Shown here in pieces: positions 32,777 through 40,295 of a stretch of 48,224 nucleotides of DNA. A model generated the notes under the pieces. The model searched no databases. It saw only the letters and a list, made by a program, of their open reading frames with translations, and was not told the origin of the DNA. Source of the stretch: DATIHT01 sp035480415 (GTDB taxonomy: Bacteria; Patescibacteriota; Microgenomatia; Curtissbacterales; GWA2-41-24); NCBI GenBank assembly GCA_035480415.1, contig DATIHT010000015.1, positions 1 through 48,224 on the forward strand, given 5' to 3'. Each line of letters opens with the position of its first letter. The first letter of the stretch is position 1. The translations under genes were made by a program, and so were the position numbers.

Positions 32777-33532
32777 TTAAAAAGTGGTGAGTTCCTTTTC
32801 CTCTTTATCTCCCAGGTTTTTCTTTGCCCAGTAAGCACCTGTTTTATAAAGACTATCAAATGTTCCTGCGTCGTTCCAGAATCCTGTGAGCTTTGACCAT
32901 CTTAGGGATCCTTCCTTTATATATATATTGTTTACGTCTGTTATTTCCAGCTGTCCTCTTTCTGAAGGTTCTATTTGGCTTATGTGATGAAAAACTTCTG
33001 CATCGTAGATATAAAGCCCGGTTACTGCCAATTTGCTTTTGGGGTTTTTTGGCTTTTCGATTATTTGTTTTACTTTCGTTTTATCATTCGGATCAAGTTC
33101 GGCCACACCAAAACGTGATGGATCCGGTACTTCTCTTAAGAAGAGCATCGCACCATCTTTGAATTGCTCTACTTCTTTTGAGATATCAGCATCCGTACAG
33201 TTGTCGCCAAGAATTGCTGTAATTGGTTCGTGGTCCGCAAAATCTTGCGCTAGATTTAGTGCGTCTGCAATTCCTCCATCTCCGGAATTTTGATACGCAT
33301 ATTCTAAGTGTTTAATACCAAAATCTTTCCCGTTTTGTAAAACGCGAATAAAGTCACCTGCGTGTGGACCTCCGATAACAACAAGGATTTCGTCGATTCC
33401 AGCATTGACCAATGTTTGGATTGGGTAGTAAATCATTGGTTTATCGAAAATAGGGAGTAAATGCTTATTTGTTGCGTGAGTTAGGGGATAAAGACGAGTA
33501 CCGAGGCCACCTGCTAGAATTACGCCTTTCAT
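32777..33532 (-). CDS. rfbA: glucose-1-phosphate thymidylyltransferase
   Basis: The 251-residue enzyme joins dTTP and glucose-1-phosphate to dTDP-glucose, the first step of the dTDP-sugar route. It has the nucleotide-binding LAGGLGTRLYPLT at 6-18, KHLLPIFDKPMIYYP, the LGDN motif, and the FGVAELD and EKP segments (product-site residues). The length fits the short form without the C-terminal extension of RmlA. The ATG at 33532 is chosen because the next upstream in-frame start lies in the promoter and would add six residues. The ATG follows a TATAAT box by 7 nt with no Shine-Dalgarno. The next gene on the transcript is rfbB, after the 90-bp element. Confidence 0.95.
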   Translation of the reverse strand: MKGVILAGGLGTRLYPLTHATNKHLLPIFDKPMIYYPIQTLVNAGIDEILVVIGGPHAGDFIRVLQNGKDFGIKHLEYAYQNSGDGGIADALNLAQDFADHEPITAILGDNCTDADISKEVEQFKDGAMLFLREVPDPSRFGVAELDPNDKTKVKQIIEKPKNPKSKLAVTGLYIYDAEVFHHISQIEPSERGQLEITDVNNIYIKEGSLRWSKLTGFWNDAGTFDSLYKTGAYWAKKNLGDKEEKELTTF

Positions 33533-33539
33533 ATACCCA

Positions 33540-33569
33540 ATTATAGTCAATTTATGGGTGAAACTACAA
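33540..33569 (-). promoter_or_regulatory. rfbA promoter, leaderless arrangement
   Basis: The minus strand reads TTGTAG, an 18-nt spacer and a perfect TATAAT, ending 7 nt before the ATG at 33532. The -35 begins at the sortase stop codon. It probably drives rfbA, the 90-bp element, rfbB and rfbD as one unit. Confidence 0.6.
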
Positions 33570-34154
33570 CAATTCAGCCGTGATTATAAGCCTGTTGATT
33601 GTTGTACCGGCTGGAGTACAGGTCATAAGAGTTAGCGTTTTTTTATTACCATTACTCTGCAAATAAGATACCTCGCTTGGGCTTACAACCTTTTTGTCTG
33701 TAACTTTGTAGGTATATTTTTGACCCTTATAAAAAAGCTGTATTTCGTCTCCTGTTTCTAATTTGCTGAGTAGATAGAAAATAGAATTATAACGTGTCGC
33801 CTCCCAGAAATTGACCGATGAATGAGAGAATAGGAACGTATTACCCTCTGGAACATCAGGAAGAGCCGTGCCTTTTGCGTGGGCAACGCCCATTGTCAAA
33901 GCGTTTTGGTATTTTGACTCATCATTTGGATCTACATTGGCAATAACTTTTGCATTTGCGCCTATTTTAGGAATTATTATTCCGAAGTTTTCATCTATAG
34001 GTTTAATTTCCTGGTTTATATTATTGCTATTTTTCTCCAGCTGATATTTTGTTTCAATTTTTATTACTGGTAGGAACGTACCTATAAGTACTGCTGCGCC
34101 AAGCAGAACAAAGAATAATCCTGAGATTATTAAAAGGGATGATATTTTTTTCAC
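33564..34154 (-). CDS. sortase (class D/E-like)
   Basis: The 196-residue protein has an N-terminal membrane helix (about 7-28) and a sortase barrel. The catalytic set is visible: H111 in FLFSHSS, C179 in TLTLMTCTPAGT, and R188 in TINRLII. TLxTCTP is typical of class D/E sortases. It should cleave a sorting motif of a surface protein and join it to an acceptor outside the membrane. It follows two surface-protein genes in one operon, overlapping the second by 4 nt, so these are the likely substrates. The upstream protein at 35154 has an LPGTG motif; the one at 34151 has a less usual end, SPQTG. Confidence 0.93.
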   Translation of the reverse strand: MKKISSLLIISGLFFVLLGAAVLIGTFLPVIKIETKYQLEKNSNNINQEIKPIDENFGIIIPKIGANAKVIANVDPNDESKYQNALTMGVAHAKGTALPDVPEGNTFLFSHSSVNFWEATRYNSIFYLLSKLETGDEIQLFYKGQKYTYKVTDKKVVSPSEVSYLQSNGNKKTLTLMTCTPAGTTINRLIITAELL

Positions 34155-35161
34155 ACCTGATCAGGCTTATTGTGAATAACGAAGAAGTATACCCCCATCA
34201 AAATTACCAACACTCCTATGCCAAGACCAATATTGAGTGCCGAGAATAATTTGGTTGGCTTCTCTGGTACACCTGTTTGAGGGGAGGGGCTTGGGCTTGT
34301 GTCTGTCATGCTTGTTGAAGTTGCTTCCACTTGTCCCTCTTCTCCTGTTTTATCTCCAAGTACCGAGCCACTTGATGACTTTACTTGGCTTTGTGTGCTT
34401 GAAATAGGAATCGCGCCCTGATTCGTTTTATTTGTGGACGATGGTGAGTTTGTAGTGTTTGTGGTCGTTGTTGTCGTTGTCGTATTTGTTGTCGTCGTCC
34501 CACTATCCCCAACTGTACTCGAACCGTTTCCAAAAGAATCAAATGCACGTACTACGAAATAATACGATTTGCTACAGTCTGGTGAGGATACGTCTGTCTG
34601 TCCATCGGTATTTGAGGTGATTGATACTGTTGATACTCGGGTGCCTGAGTCTGCACTAAATGAGGTATTTTCACTTCTATAAACTTCCACTTTTACTGTT
34701 TTCCCGCTGTCGTCTGCTGTTTTAAATTTAATTCTGTAGATACAATCTGAAGGCTTTTCTTTGCTGTAGTTTGTAGGCGTTCCTGGTCCGGTTGTATTGT
34801 TAAAGTCTACAGACACTATATTGCTAGTGGTACCATTTGCCATTGCATAGAACTGATATGTTCCAGATGTATTCAGGACGCCTGAATCTACTGAACAGTT
34901 ACCTGTATTTCCACCGGATAGTGCAATTGCTATGTCTGCGCCAAACTGGGTGAAGGCACCGTCTGATGGGCCTTTTTTGAAACATTTTACCGTTACGTTG
35001 TTATTTTGAGTGTCCAGTGTTACAAAATTAATATTAAAAGAGCTTTGATTTGTAGGACTAGCTGGTTGTTCCAGCTGAATGCTTGTTGCTGCGTGTGCTG
35101 CCACTGCAAATGACAACGAAAGGATGGTTGCAATTGTAATTTTTGCTATGTTCTTAAACAT
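34151..35161 (-). CDS. secreted surface protein with C-terminal membrane anchor
   Basis: The 336-residue protein has a signal peptide (to about AHA, residue 24), then two probable Ig/Fn3-like beta-sandwich regions (residues 25-120 and 130-215), a Thr-rich linker with TTTTNTTTTTTTTNTT, and a C-terminal helix. The end SPQTGVPEKP, a hydrophobic segment of about 20 residues, and a short tail looks like a sortase-type signal, though no exact LPxTG is present; VLGDKTG lies about 40 residues earlier. The linker could be an O-glycosylation site, which is inference. A good ribosome binding site (GAGGAG) overlaps the end of the upstream gene. Its function is unknown. Confidence 0.8.
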   Translation of the reverse strand: MFKNIAKITIATILSLSFAVAAHAATSIQLEQPASPTNQSSFNINFVTLDTQNNNVTVKCFKKGPSDGAFTQFGADIAIALSGGNTGNCSVDSGVLNTSGTYQFYAMANGTTSNIVSVDFNNTTGPGTPTNYSKEKPSDCIYRIKFKTADDSGKTVKVEVYRSENTSFSADSGTRVSTVSITSNTDGQTDVSSPDCSKSYYFVVRAFDSFGNGSSTVGDSGTTTTNTTTTTTTTNTTNSPSSTNKTNQGAIPISSTQSQVKSSSGSVLGDKTGEEGQVEATSTSMTDTSPSPSPQTGVPEKPTKLFSALNIGLGIGVLVILMGVYFFVIHNKPDQV

Positions 35162-37349
35162 TTTTTCTCCTCATTTTTATACCAACTATGATCATCGCCG
35201 TTCCGAAAATGAGAACTAGCGCTGCGAGTATTGTCCATATTGTTGATGCGCCTGTTCCCGGCAGACTCGTTGATGCACCGAGAACTTGACTTGTTGATGC
35301 GCCTAACACATTGTTTTGAATATTCACGGAAGCGCTATTCTGACTACTCGTGACAACATTTGCTTCAGTTCCCACAAAGTTTGTGTCCAAAACACCTGGC
35401 GCTACTGCCTGTGCCAGAACAGTCGATGAATCCGGGGCTGTTCCCTGTCCCCATGCCACATCTTTGTAAAGACCAGGTTGTTGGTTGGCGTTTACAGATG
35501 CAAGAAGAGTCAAAACTACGACATCTCCGACATTCAACCCACCAAGTGACCAAGTTCCTGGCGATGCATATGTTGGTTCGGAAACAGGGAAGTCACTTCC
35601 ATTTTTTGTTGCTGACCAAGAACCGGATTGATATTTAATTCCTTCTGGAAGAAGATCAACTACCTTTACGTCTGTTGCTGAATTGTCTTCAACGGTTAAG
35701 GTGATTGTGTAGGTAATAGCATCCCCTGGCGCAACTGTTGTTCCCAGCTTATTGTTGGTTTTGGAAATGGTAATTTCGGGTGCGATATGACGGTTTCCAA
35801 AATTAATATTATCCACAGATGTTTCATTTTCCCCAAATGTTACTTGATGACACAAAACACCATCCTGAACGTTTTTGGGATAGGTTTGTTCCCATCCATC
35901 TTGCATGACTTCGCAAATAGTATATGTGCCTGGATTAATAACTAAGGTGTAATTACCATTTTCATCTGTTGTTGCTGACGGTTCTCCCTGATCAAATTCT
36001 CCATTTTGGTTAAGGTCGACAAATATTGTCCAATTGGCAAGACCAGCTTCACAAATGAAGGGTAAATCGCCAACGACTGGGATGTCGTCAAGAGAGATGT
36101 GTGTCAGTGGGATTTCAAAGTCTGATATACACCTTTGGCCATTACCGTTTACGTCGTTCCATTTATATCCATTGACAGTACCTTTTTGTTTATTTGTGCA
36201 AGTAACAGTTACAGTGTCTCCGCTGTCTAGTGTCACTTGTTCTCCTGACTCTACCGGAGTACCGACGCTTTCGTTGTCGTATTGAGCAGTACAGCCGTCA
36301 AATGAATAGTTGTTGCTGCCTAAAACTTCATTAACGTTGTATGTTCCGGGATCGACTGTGATTGGGTCTGTAGATTGGCCATCGGTTAGCGAAAACGAAC
36401 CGCCACTAATAATCTCTTCACTTTGGCGAATATTAAAATCGAACTGTGTACTTGTATCCTCAACATCACCTCCGGTTGGATTGACTACTTCTTTTGTAAC
36501 TACTATGTGCGCTTTTTGATAATTACCAAAATCGGCAGTGTAAGACCCGGCTTCTGTAATTACTACGGTTTGGCAGTTTGTTTTTGGCTGACTTACGTTC
36601 CAACCATCTTGTTGGACTTCACAGATTGTATAGGTTCCTGGTGATAGGTTGGTAAATGAATAACCGTTTCCACTTGTAATAGTTGATGTTTCACCTTGGT
36701 CTAAAGTACCGTTACCATTTGAGTCTATAAAAATAGTCCAACCGGAAAGATTTTCTTCGCCATCATTTTTTTCACCGTTGGCATTTTCATCTAAAAACTT
36801 GACACCTGTTATCGTGCTTCCACTATTGCCGCCCCTTGGACTCGGCGACGCTGAAGGAGAATTGCTTGGATTATTAGAAGGTGAAGGATTGGGGCTTGGA
36901 ATGTTGCATTGATTATTCCAAATATCCTGTCCTTCCGGCCAATTTAAGCCTGGATAATTGAAATCCCCACTAATGTAGGGCGGAATAATATCTCCCCAAT
37001 TGTCGGCAGGGTATAGAGGCCCCGTATGGTTTAGGTGGCCACCAGTTAGTGATCCGTCATTTTTAATGTTTGGAGATTCCTGAACATACGGATTTGAATT
37101 TGAAGCGGTTGCGTGACAAATTGTTACTGAATCTGAGTCTGGTGATGGACTCACAGATGGCGATGGGGAACTCGGATTGTCGGATGGTGAAGGACTTTCA
37201 CTCGGTTGGTCTGAAGGTGATGGGCTGGGTGCAGCTTGTGCTAACACCTTTCCAGCCGGAGCCAGAAGTTGAAATACCATTAGAAAACAAGCCAGGATGG
37301 GCAAAAAGTTTTTTGGCATGCGCGTTAAAAACCGCGTTTTAATTTTCAT
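35154..37349 (-). CDS. LPXTG surface protein with SdrD B-like and DUF11-like repeats
   Basis: The 731-residue protein has a signal peptide (to about residue 38), a linker rich in Pro and Ser, a domain starting VTICHATASNSNPY (about 75-150), two SdrD B-like domains (one with GVKFLDENANGEKNDGEE), a GNGTLDQGE loop resembling calcium-binding sites, and a DUF11-like domain (TISKTNNKLGTTVAPGDAI). The C-terminus has two VLGAST blocks, then LPGTG at 696-700, a hydrophobic helix and a basic tail (KMRRKN). This is a complete sorting signal. The ATG at 37349 is preferred over the TTG at 37352. Such proteins usually act in adhesion. The operon also holds another surface protein and a sortase. Confidence 0.93.
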   Translation of the reverse strand: MKIKTRFLTRMPKNFLPILACFLMVFQLLAPAGKVLAQAAPSPSPSDQPSESPSPSDNPSSPSPSVSPSPDSDSVTICHATASNSNPYVQESPNIKNDGSLTGGHLNHTGPLYPADNWGDIIPPYISGDFNYPGLNWPEGQDIWNNQCNIPSPNPSPSNNPSNSPSASPSPRGGNSGSTITGVKFLDENANGEKNDGEENLSGWTIFIDSNGNGTLDQGETSTITSGNGYSFTNLSPGTYTICEVQQDGWNVSQPKTNCQTVVITEAGSYTADFGNYQKAHIVVTKEVVNPTGGDVEDTSTQFDFNIRQSEEIISGGSFSLTDGQSTDPITVDPGTYNVNEVLGSNNYSFDGCTAQYDNESVGTPVESGEQVTLDSGDTVTVTCTNKQKGTVNGYKWNDVNGNGQRCISDFEIPLTHISLDDIPVVGDLPFICEAGLANWTIFVDLNQNGEFDQGEPSATTDENGNYTLVINPGTYTICEVMQDGWEQTYPKNVQDGVLCHQVTFGENETSVDNINFGNRHIAPEITISKTNNKLGTTVAPGDAITYTITLTVEDNSATDVKVVDLLPEGIKYQSGSWSATKNGSDFPVSEPTYASPGTWSLGGLNVGDVVVLTLLASVNANQQPGLYKDVAWGQGTAPDSSTVLAQAVAPGVLDTNFVGTEANVVTSSQNSASVNIQNNVLGASTSQVLGASTSLPGTGASTIWTILAALVLIFGTAMIIVGIKMRRKNV

Positions 37350-37391
37350 CAATTTAGTTGCAGGCTAAAGCAGAATTAGAGGTGTAATTCT

Positions 37392-37419
37392 ATTATTAGT
37401 AAATGGGAACAAAAGTCAA
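37392..37419 (-). promoter_or_regulatory. promoter of the LPXTG/sortase operon
   Basis: The minus strand reads TTGACT, a 16-nt spacer and AATAAT, each close to consensus. The predicted start lies some 35-40 nt before the ATG, so this transcript would have a leader, though no strong Shine-Dalgarno is seen in it. Confidence 0.5.
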
Positions 37420-37447
37420 GTAATAGGAATGGGCAAGATGAAGAAAT

Positions 37448-38377
37448 TTAGTTAGAGTTCCAGGCTACATTGAAAGAGCTTCCGCCATTTGAAAGATCGG
37501 ACGGGGTCGCTTTGGGGGTACCAGATTCGTTAGTCATAGTTATCTTATCATTTTGCCAAGTTGAATCGTTGATTGATCCAGTGTGCCCATTGATCGTGGC
37601 ATTGGCATTGCTGAATGATATCGTACCAAAGTTTGAAAGTGGCAAAACGCCGCCAGACCATGGTGCTTCCATTATCCATTCTGCAGATTGGCGTTGGGCT
37701 TTGGCTTTCTGATTAGTTATAAAAGTTTGGCCAGTTGTGGTGTTAGTTAAAGTTAGGCGAAATTGATTATTGGCAACGTATTTGACCTCTGCGCTGATAT
37801 TGTCCCCTGCCTTAACTGGTAAATTTACTCTAAAACTTGGTTTTGGATAAATCTCGTACCAAGCTGAATAGACGGGTTTTCCGCCAATGCAGTCGTGTTC
37901 CGTACCTGTCTGCTCGACGGAGTTATCACTATATCCATCTATACCAACCCATGCGGAGGAATAAGTATTTGTACTTGTACATGTGACAGCAGGGACAACC
38001 CAACTTCCTTTAACGTCGCTAATTGCATTATTTTGCGGGCTGGAAAGACTGGTCTGCGCGGCGTAACCTGACCAGTTGGTAGAAGTGCCATTTTTCAGCC
38101 GGATTCTTGGAGCAAAACTTTTTACTTCTGTATCGTTTTGGTTAAGCTCGGGGTCGATTGCCCCGTCTACGTCAGTGTTGTCTAAGTCCTTTTGCGCATT
38201 TGTTAAGTCGCTGTCACTTTTTATTGACTGGTCTGCTGTGTTACTTTGGGCTGGTAAATTGGGGTGTGATAGGAGATTGGCGTTTTTGTTTTTTAGAAGG
38301 AGAAAACCTGCAACTGCAAGAATGGCAATGACTATTAATATAACAATTAAGGCTGATCCCTTTTGAATTTGTTTCAT
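37448..38377 (-). CDS. membrane-anchored G1 (eqolisin-like) peptidase
   Basis: The 309-residue protein has one N-terminal helix (8-28), a spacer rich in Asp and Asn, and a domain from about residue 95 that I recognise as peptidase family G1 (Peptidase_A4). Typical blocks are TNWSGYAAQ, DVKGSWVVPAVTC, SAWVGIDGY, VEQTGTEHDC and SAEWIMEAPW. The catalytic Gln and Glu would be Q156 and E237. Eqolisins cut proteins, mostly at low pH; family members are best known in fungi but occur in bacteria. The helix follows KGSALIVILIV, reminiscent of a type IV pilin start without the usual Glu at +5. It follows a small secreted protein by 3 nt, so the two are coupled. Confidence 0.82.
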   Translation of the reverse strand: MKQIQKGSALIVILIVIAILAVAGFLLLKNKNANLLSHPNLPAQSNTADQSIKSDSDLTNAQKDLDNTDVDGAIDPELNQNDTEVKSFAPRIRLKNGTSTNWSGYAAQTSLSSPQNNAISDVKGSWVVPAVTCTSTNTYSSAWVGIDGYSDNSVEQTGTEHDCIGGKPVYSAWYEIYPKPSFRVNLPVKAGDNISAEVKYVANNQFRLTLTNTTTGQTFITNQKAKAQRQSAEWIMEAPWSGGVLPLSNFGTISFSNANATINGHTGSINDSTWQNDKITMTNESGTPKATPSDLSNGGSSFNVAWNSN

Positions 38378-38380
38378 AGT

Positions 38381-38920
38381 TTATTGACTCGGCGACGCCT
38401 CCTGTGTGCTTGGTTTCTCTCCACTTTGTGAATGGACTGCGACAATGAGATTTCTAATTGAGGTTCGATAGTTTTTTAGAGCACTTTTGGTAAGCTGCAT
38501 ATCTTCTCTGAATTGTGTGAGCTGGGTTTTTGGATTGCCCGAACAGCTAAAATTATTTGCATCGTTTTGGGCTTTTGTCAAAGCAGTAGAAGCTGCGGTT
38601 TTCTTGGTTTGAATATCGGCAACTAATGCGTCGTAATTTGGAACAGTTTTGCCACCCGGAACTACCTTTGTAGTGTAATAATTTTCAACGCGATTTGCTA
38701 TTGCATCAAATTTTGTCTCCATGTTTTGTGCAAGCTGGGTTAGATGCATTGACCTGTTTTTAATGGCAGCTTCTTTTGCCTGACAGGAACGTAGGGCTCC
38801 TGATTGGGTAGATAGGTTTGGGTTTGCTACAGGATTATTGGGCTTATCGACTGCCAGAGCCGGTGCTGTGAAAAGAGAAAAAATCGTGAGTGCTGTGAAA
38901 ATATAATTAAGAATCTTCAT
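38381..38920 (-). CDS. secreted helical protein of unknown function
   Basis: I do not recognise a family. The 179-residue protein has a signal peptide (to about APALA, residue 23) and a mature part that is mostly helical with heptad-like stretches (residues 45-85 and 100-165), so a coiled coil is likely. Two cysteines (in RSCQAK and FSCSG) may form a disulfide. The tail is rich in Ser, Pro and Glu. The gene stops 3 nt before the start of the eqolisin-like peptidase and shares its transcript, so it might be its substrate, inhibitor or partner; that is only a guess from position. An extended -10 box lies close to its start. Confidence 0.75.
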   Translation of the reverse strand: MKILNYIFTALTIFSLFTAPALAVDKPNNPVANPNLSTQSGALRSCQAKEAAIKNRSMHLTQLAQNMETKFDAIANRVENYYTTKVVPGGKTVPNYDALVADIQTKKTAASTALTKAQNDANNFSCSGNPKTQLTQFREDMQLTKSALKNYRTSIRNLIVAVHSQSGEKPSTQEASPSQ

Positions 38921-38933
38921 TGGGTAAAATTAA

Positions 38934-38939
38934 TTATAT
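38934..38939 (-). promoter_or_regulatory. extended -10 box upstream of the secreted protein/peptidase pair
   Basis: The minus strand reads TGATATAAT, an extended -10 with a perfect TATAAT, 13 nt before the ATG at 38920. The leader would be only about 7 nt, with no Shine-Dalgarno. No clear -35 is needed for such a promoter. Confidence 0.45.
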
Positions 38940-38975
38940 CACGGGTTGCAATTTTGTAAAAATATGTTTTTGTGC

Positions 38976-39545
38976 TTAAGAAACTTTGGTCGCAATAATT
39001 ACAAATCTGGCAGAATCCAGAAATCCGCTGCAGGTGTAAAGTGTTAGCGTTGATTCTTTTGTGCTGTTGAGAATATCAACCTCGGAAGGGTCGATTTCTT
39101 TTCTTTGGGACACCTGATATTTTATATAGTTGCCATCGTGGGTTACTACGTATAGATAGTCGCCTTCATGGACTTTCCATAAACCGCCTAATATACCTGC
39201 AATATTGTGCCCGTAAATTACAGTGTTGCCATTGCCTGGCAGTGCCGAGTCTGTATAGTAAGAAACGCCGGTTTGAGATGTAACCCAGTGGTCACCACTT
39301 ACATAGCCGTCTGAAACCGGTAGAATTTCTGACATTTGAGGAATATAAATTCTGGTTGGCTTTTGAAGATTATCTTGAACTGTTTGAGTATTTTGGGTGA
39401 TAGATTTTGTATGCCAATCGACATTTCTTAGGGAGGAGAAGACCAGAATTGAGGCGCCAGCAGATATTAAAAGCAGGCTCGTTATTAATTTTAGTGGAAA
39501 ATTTAGGCTCTTTTGTTTTTTCTTAGAGCGCTTTGGGCTTGCCAT
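38976..39545 (-). CDS. sortase
   Basis: The 189-residue protein starts with a basic cytosolic stretch (KRSKKKQK), has one helix (about 19-38) and a small sortase domain. The catalytic residues are H113 in VIYGHN, C172 in TLTLYTCSGF, and R180. It differs from the sortase at 33564-34154 in the loop after the cysteine and in lacking the TCTP tail, so the two probably have different sorting motifs. The gene overlaps the end of the upstream surface-protein gene by 43 nt. That protein ends in LGATG plus an anchor helix and is the most likely substrate. Confidence 0.92.
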   Translation of the reverse strand: MASPKRSKKKQKSLNFPLKLITSLLLISAGASILVFSSLRNVDWHTKSITQNTQTVQDNLQKPTRIYIPQMSEILPVSDGYVSGDHWVTSQTGVSYYTDSALPGNGNTVIYGHNIAGILGGLWKVHEGDYLYVVTHDGNYIKYQVSQRKEIDPSEVDILNSTKESTLTLYTCSGFLDSARFVIIATKVS

Positions 39546-40168
39546 AAACCAGCGAGTATTGATCCGGAACCGATTAAGAAGTAAAGCGCAGAATCAGCAA
39601 CACCTGTTGCTCCCAGTACCTGTGGCGTCGGCTGGCTAGTATTGTTTGAGCTTCCACCTTCCGGGTGACAGTTTACGCTGCAACCAGAACTACCTCCACC
39701 GATTGCAGGAGGTGTTGAATCTGGTGTTGGTGATGGCGAAACAGAAGGGCTTGGAGACACTGACGGTGATGGGCTAACTCTTGGGCTTGGAGACACTGAC
39801 GGTGATGGGCTTGGCGAAGGTGCGCCTGGAATATTACAATTATTAGCTAATATAGCTTGGCCTTGGGGCCAATTCATACCAGGATAAACGAAGGCTCCAT
39901 TGGTGTAGGGAGGAATTATATCTCCCCAATTTGCAGCTGGAAATAAAGGTCCGGTGTGGTTTAAGTGGCCACCAGCTAGCGATCCGTCGTTTTGAATGTT
40001 TGGCGACTCTATTGTATATGGATTCGAGTTTGAGCTGGTAGCATGACAGATTGTGACTGATGGTGGCGGGGTTGCAAGCACTGACGATTTGAGGCCCAGA
40101 ACAGCAGAAAATACCAGGAATAGTCCTGTTAAGATGGGCAGGAAGAATTTGAAGTTCTTCCAATTCAT
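39503..40168 (-). CDS. secreted surface protein with LGATG-type sorting signal
   Basis: The 221-residue protein has a signal peptide (to about VLA, residue 32), a domain starting VTICHATSSNSNPY (37-115) that is a close copy of the domain in the 35154-37349 protein, and a linker of repeated SPSP units. A short segment with two cysteines (SGCSVNCHPEGG) follows. The C-terminus has VLGATG (LGATG at 185-189), a hydrophobic helix and a basic tail ending RKNKRA. LGATG fits a variant LPxTG. The genetic overlap with the sortase supports a substrate relation. The function of the ICHAT-type domain is not known to me; similar domains are found in secreted proteins of several bacterial groups. Confidence 0.85.
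   Translation of the reverse strand: MNWKNFKFFLPILTGLFLVFSAVLGLKSSVLATPPPSVTICHATSSNSNPYTIESPNIQNDGSLAGGHLNHTGPLFPAANWGDIIPPYTNGAFVYPGMNWPQGQAILANNCNIPGAPSPSPSPSVSPSPRVSPSPSVSPSPSVSPSPTPDSTPPAIGGGSSGCSVNCHPEGGSSNNTSQPTPQVLGATGVADSALYFLIGSGSILAGLWQAQSALRKNKRA
39747..39811 (-). repeat. in-frame 36-nt repeat in the Ser/Pro linker
   Basis: A 29-nt sequence at 39747-39775 is repeated exactly at 39783-39811, a period of 36 nt or 12 codons. It encodes the SPSPSVSP linker of the LGATG protein. Copy changes would lengthen or shorten the linker without breaking the frame. Confidence 0.9.
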
Positions 40169-40246
40169 AATTTATGGCAGATATACTAAGGCAGTAGAAA
40201 GATATAATTAATTACTAATGAAGCAGTATAAAGATCTAGAGCGCGA

Positions 40247-40275
40247 ATGATATAGGAAAAGTTATGGGTTGTCAA
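40247..40275 (-). promoter_or_regulatory. near-consensus promoter of the LGATG-protein/sortase operon
   Basis: The minus strand reads a perfect TTGACA, a 17-nt spacer and TATCAT (five of six). The predicted start is about 75 nt upstream of the ATG at 40168, so the mRNA has a leader, unlike many genes in this window. The 127-nt gap holds no other feature I can name. Confidence 0.7.
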
Positions 40276-40295
40276 GTGGCCAAAATTAAGACTAA

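Noticed and set aside
40276..40295. Terminator after the GH18 gene
   Set aside because: The minus strand has AATTAGTCTTAATT, a weak five-pair hairpin with only a few T after it, too weak to support a terminator.
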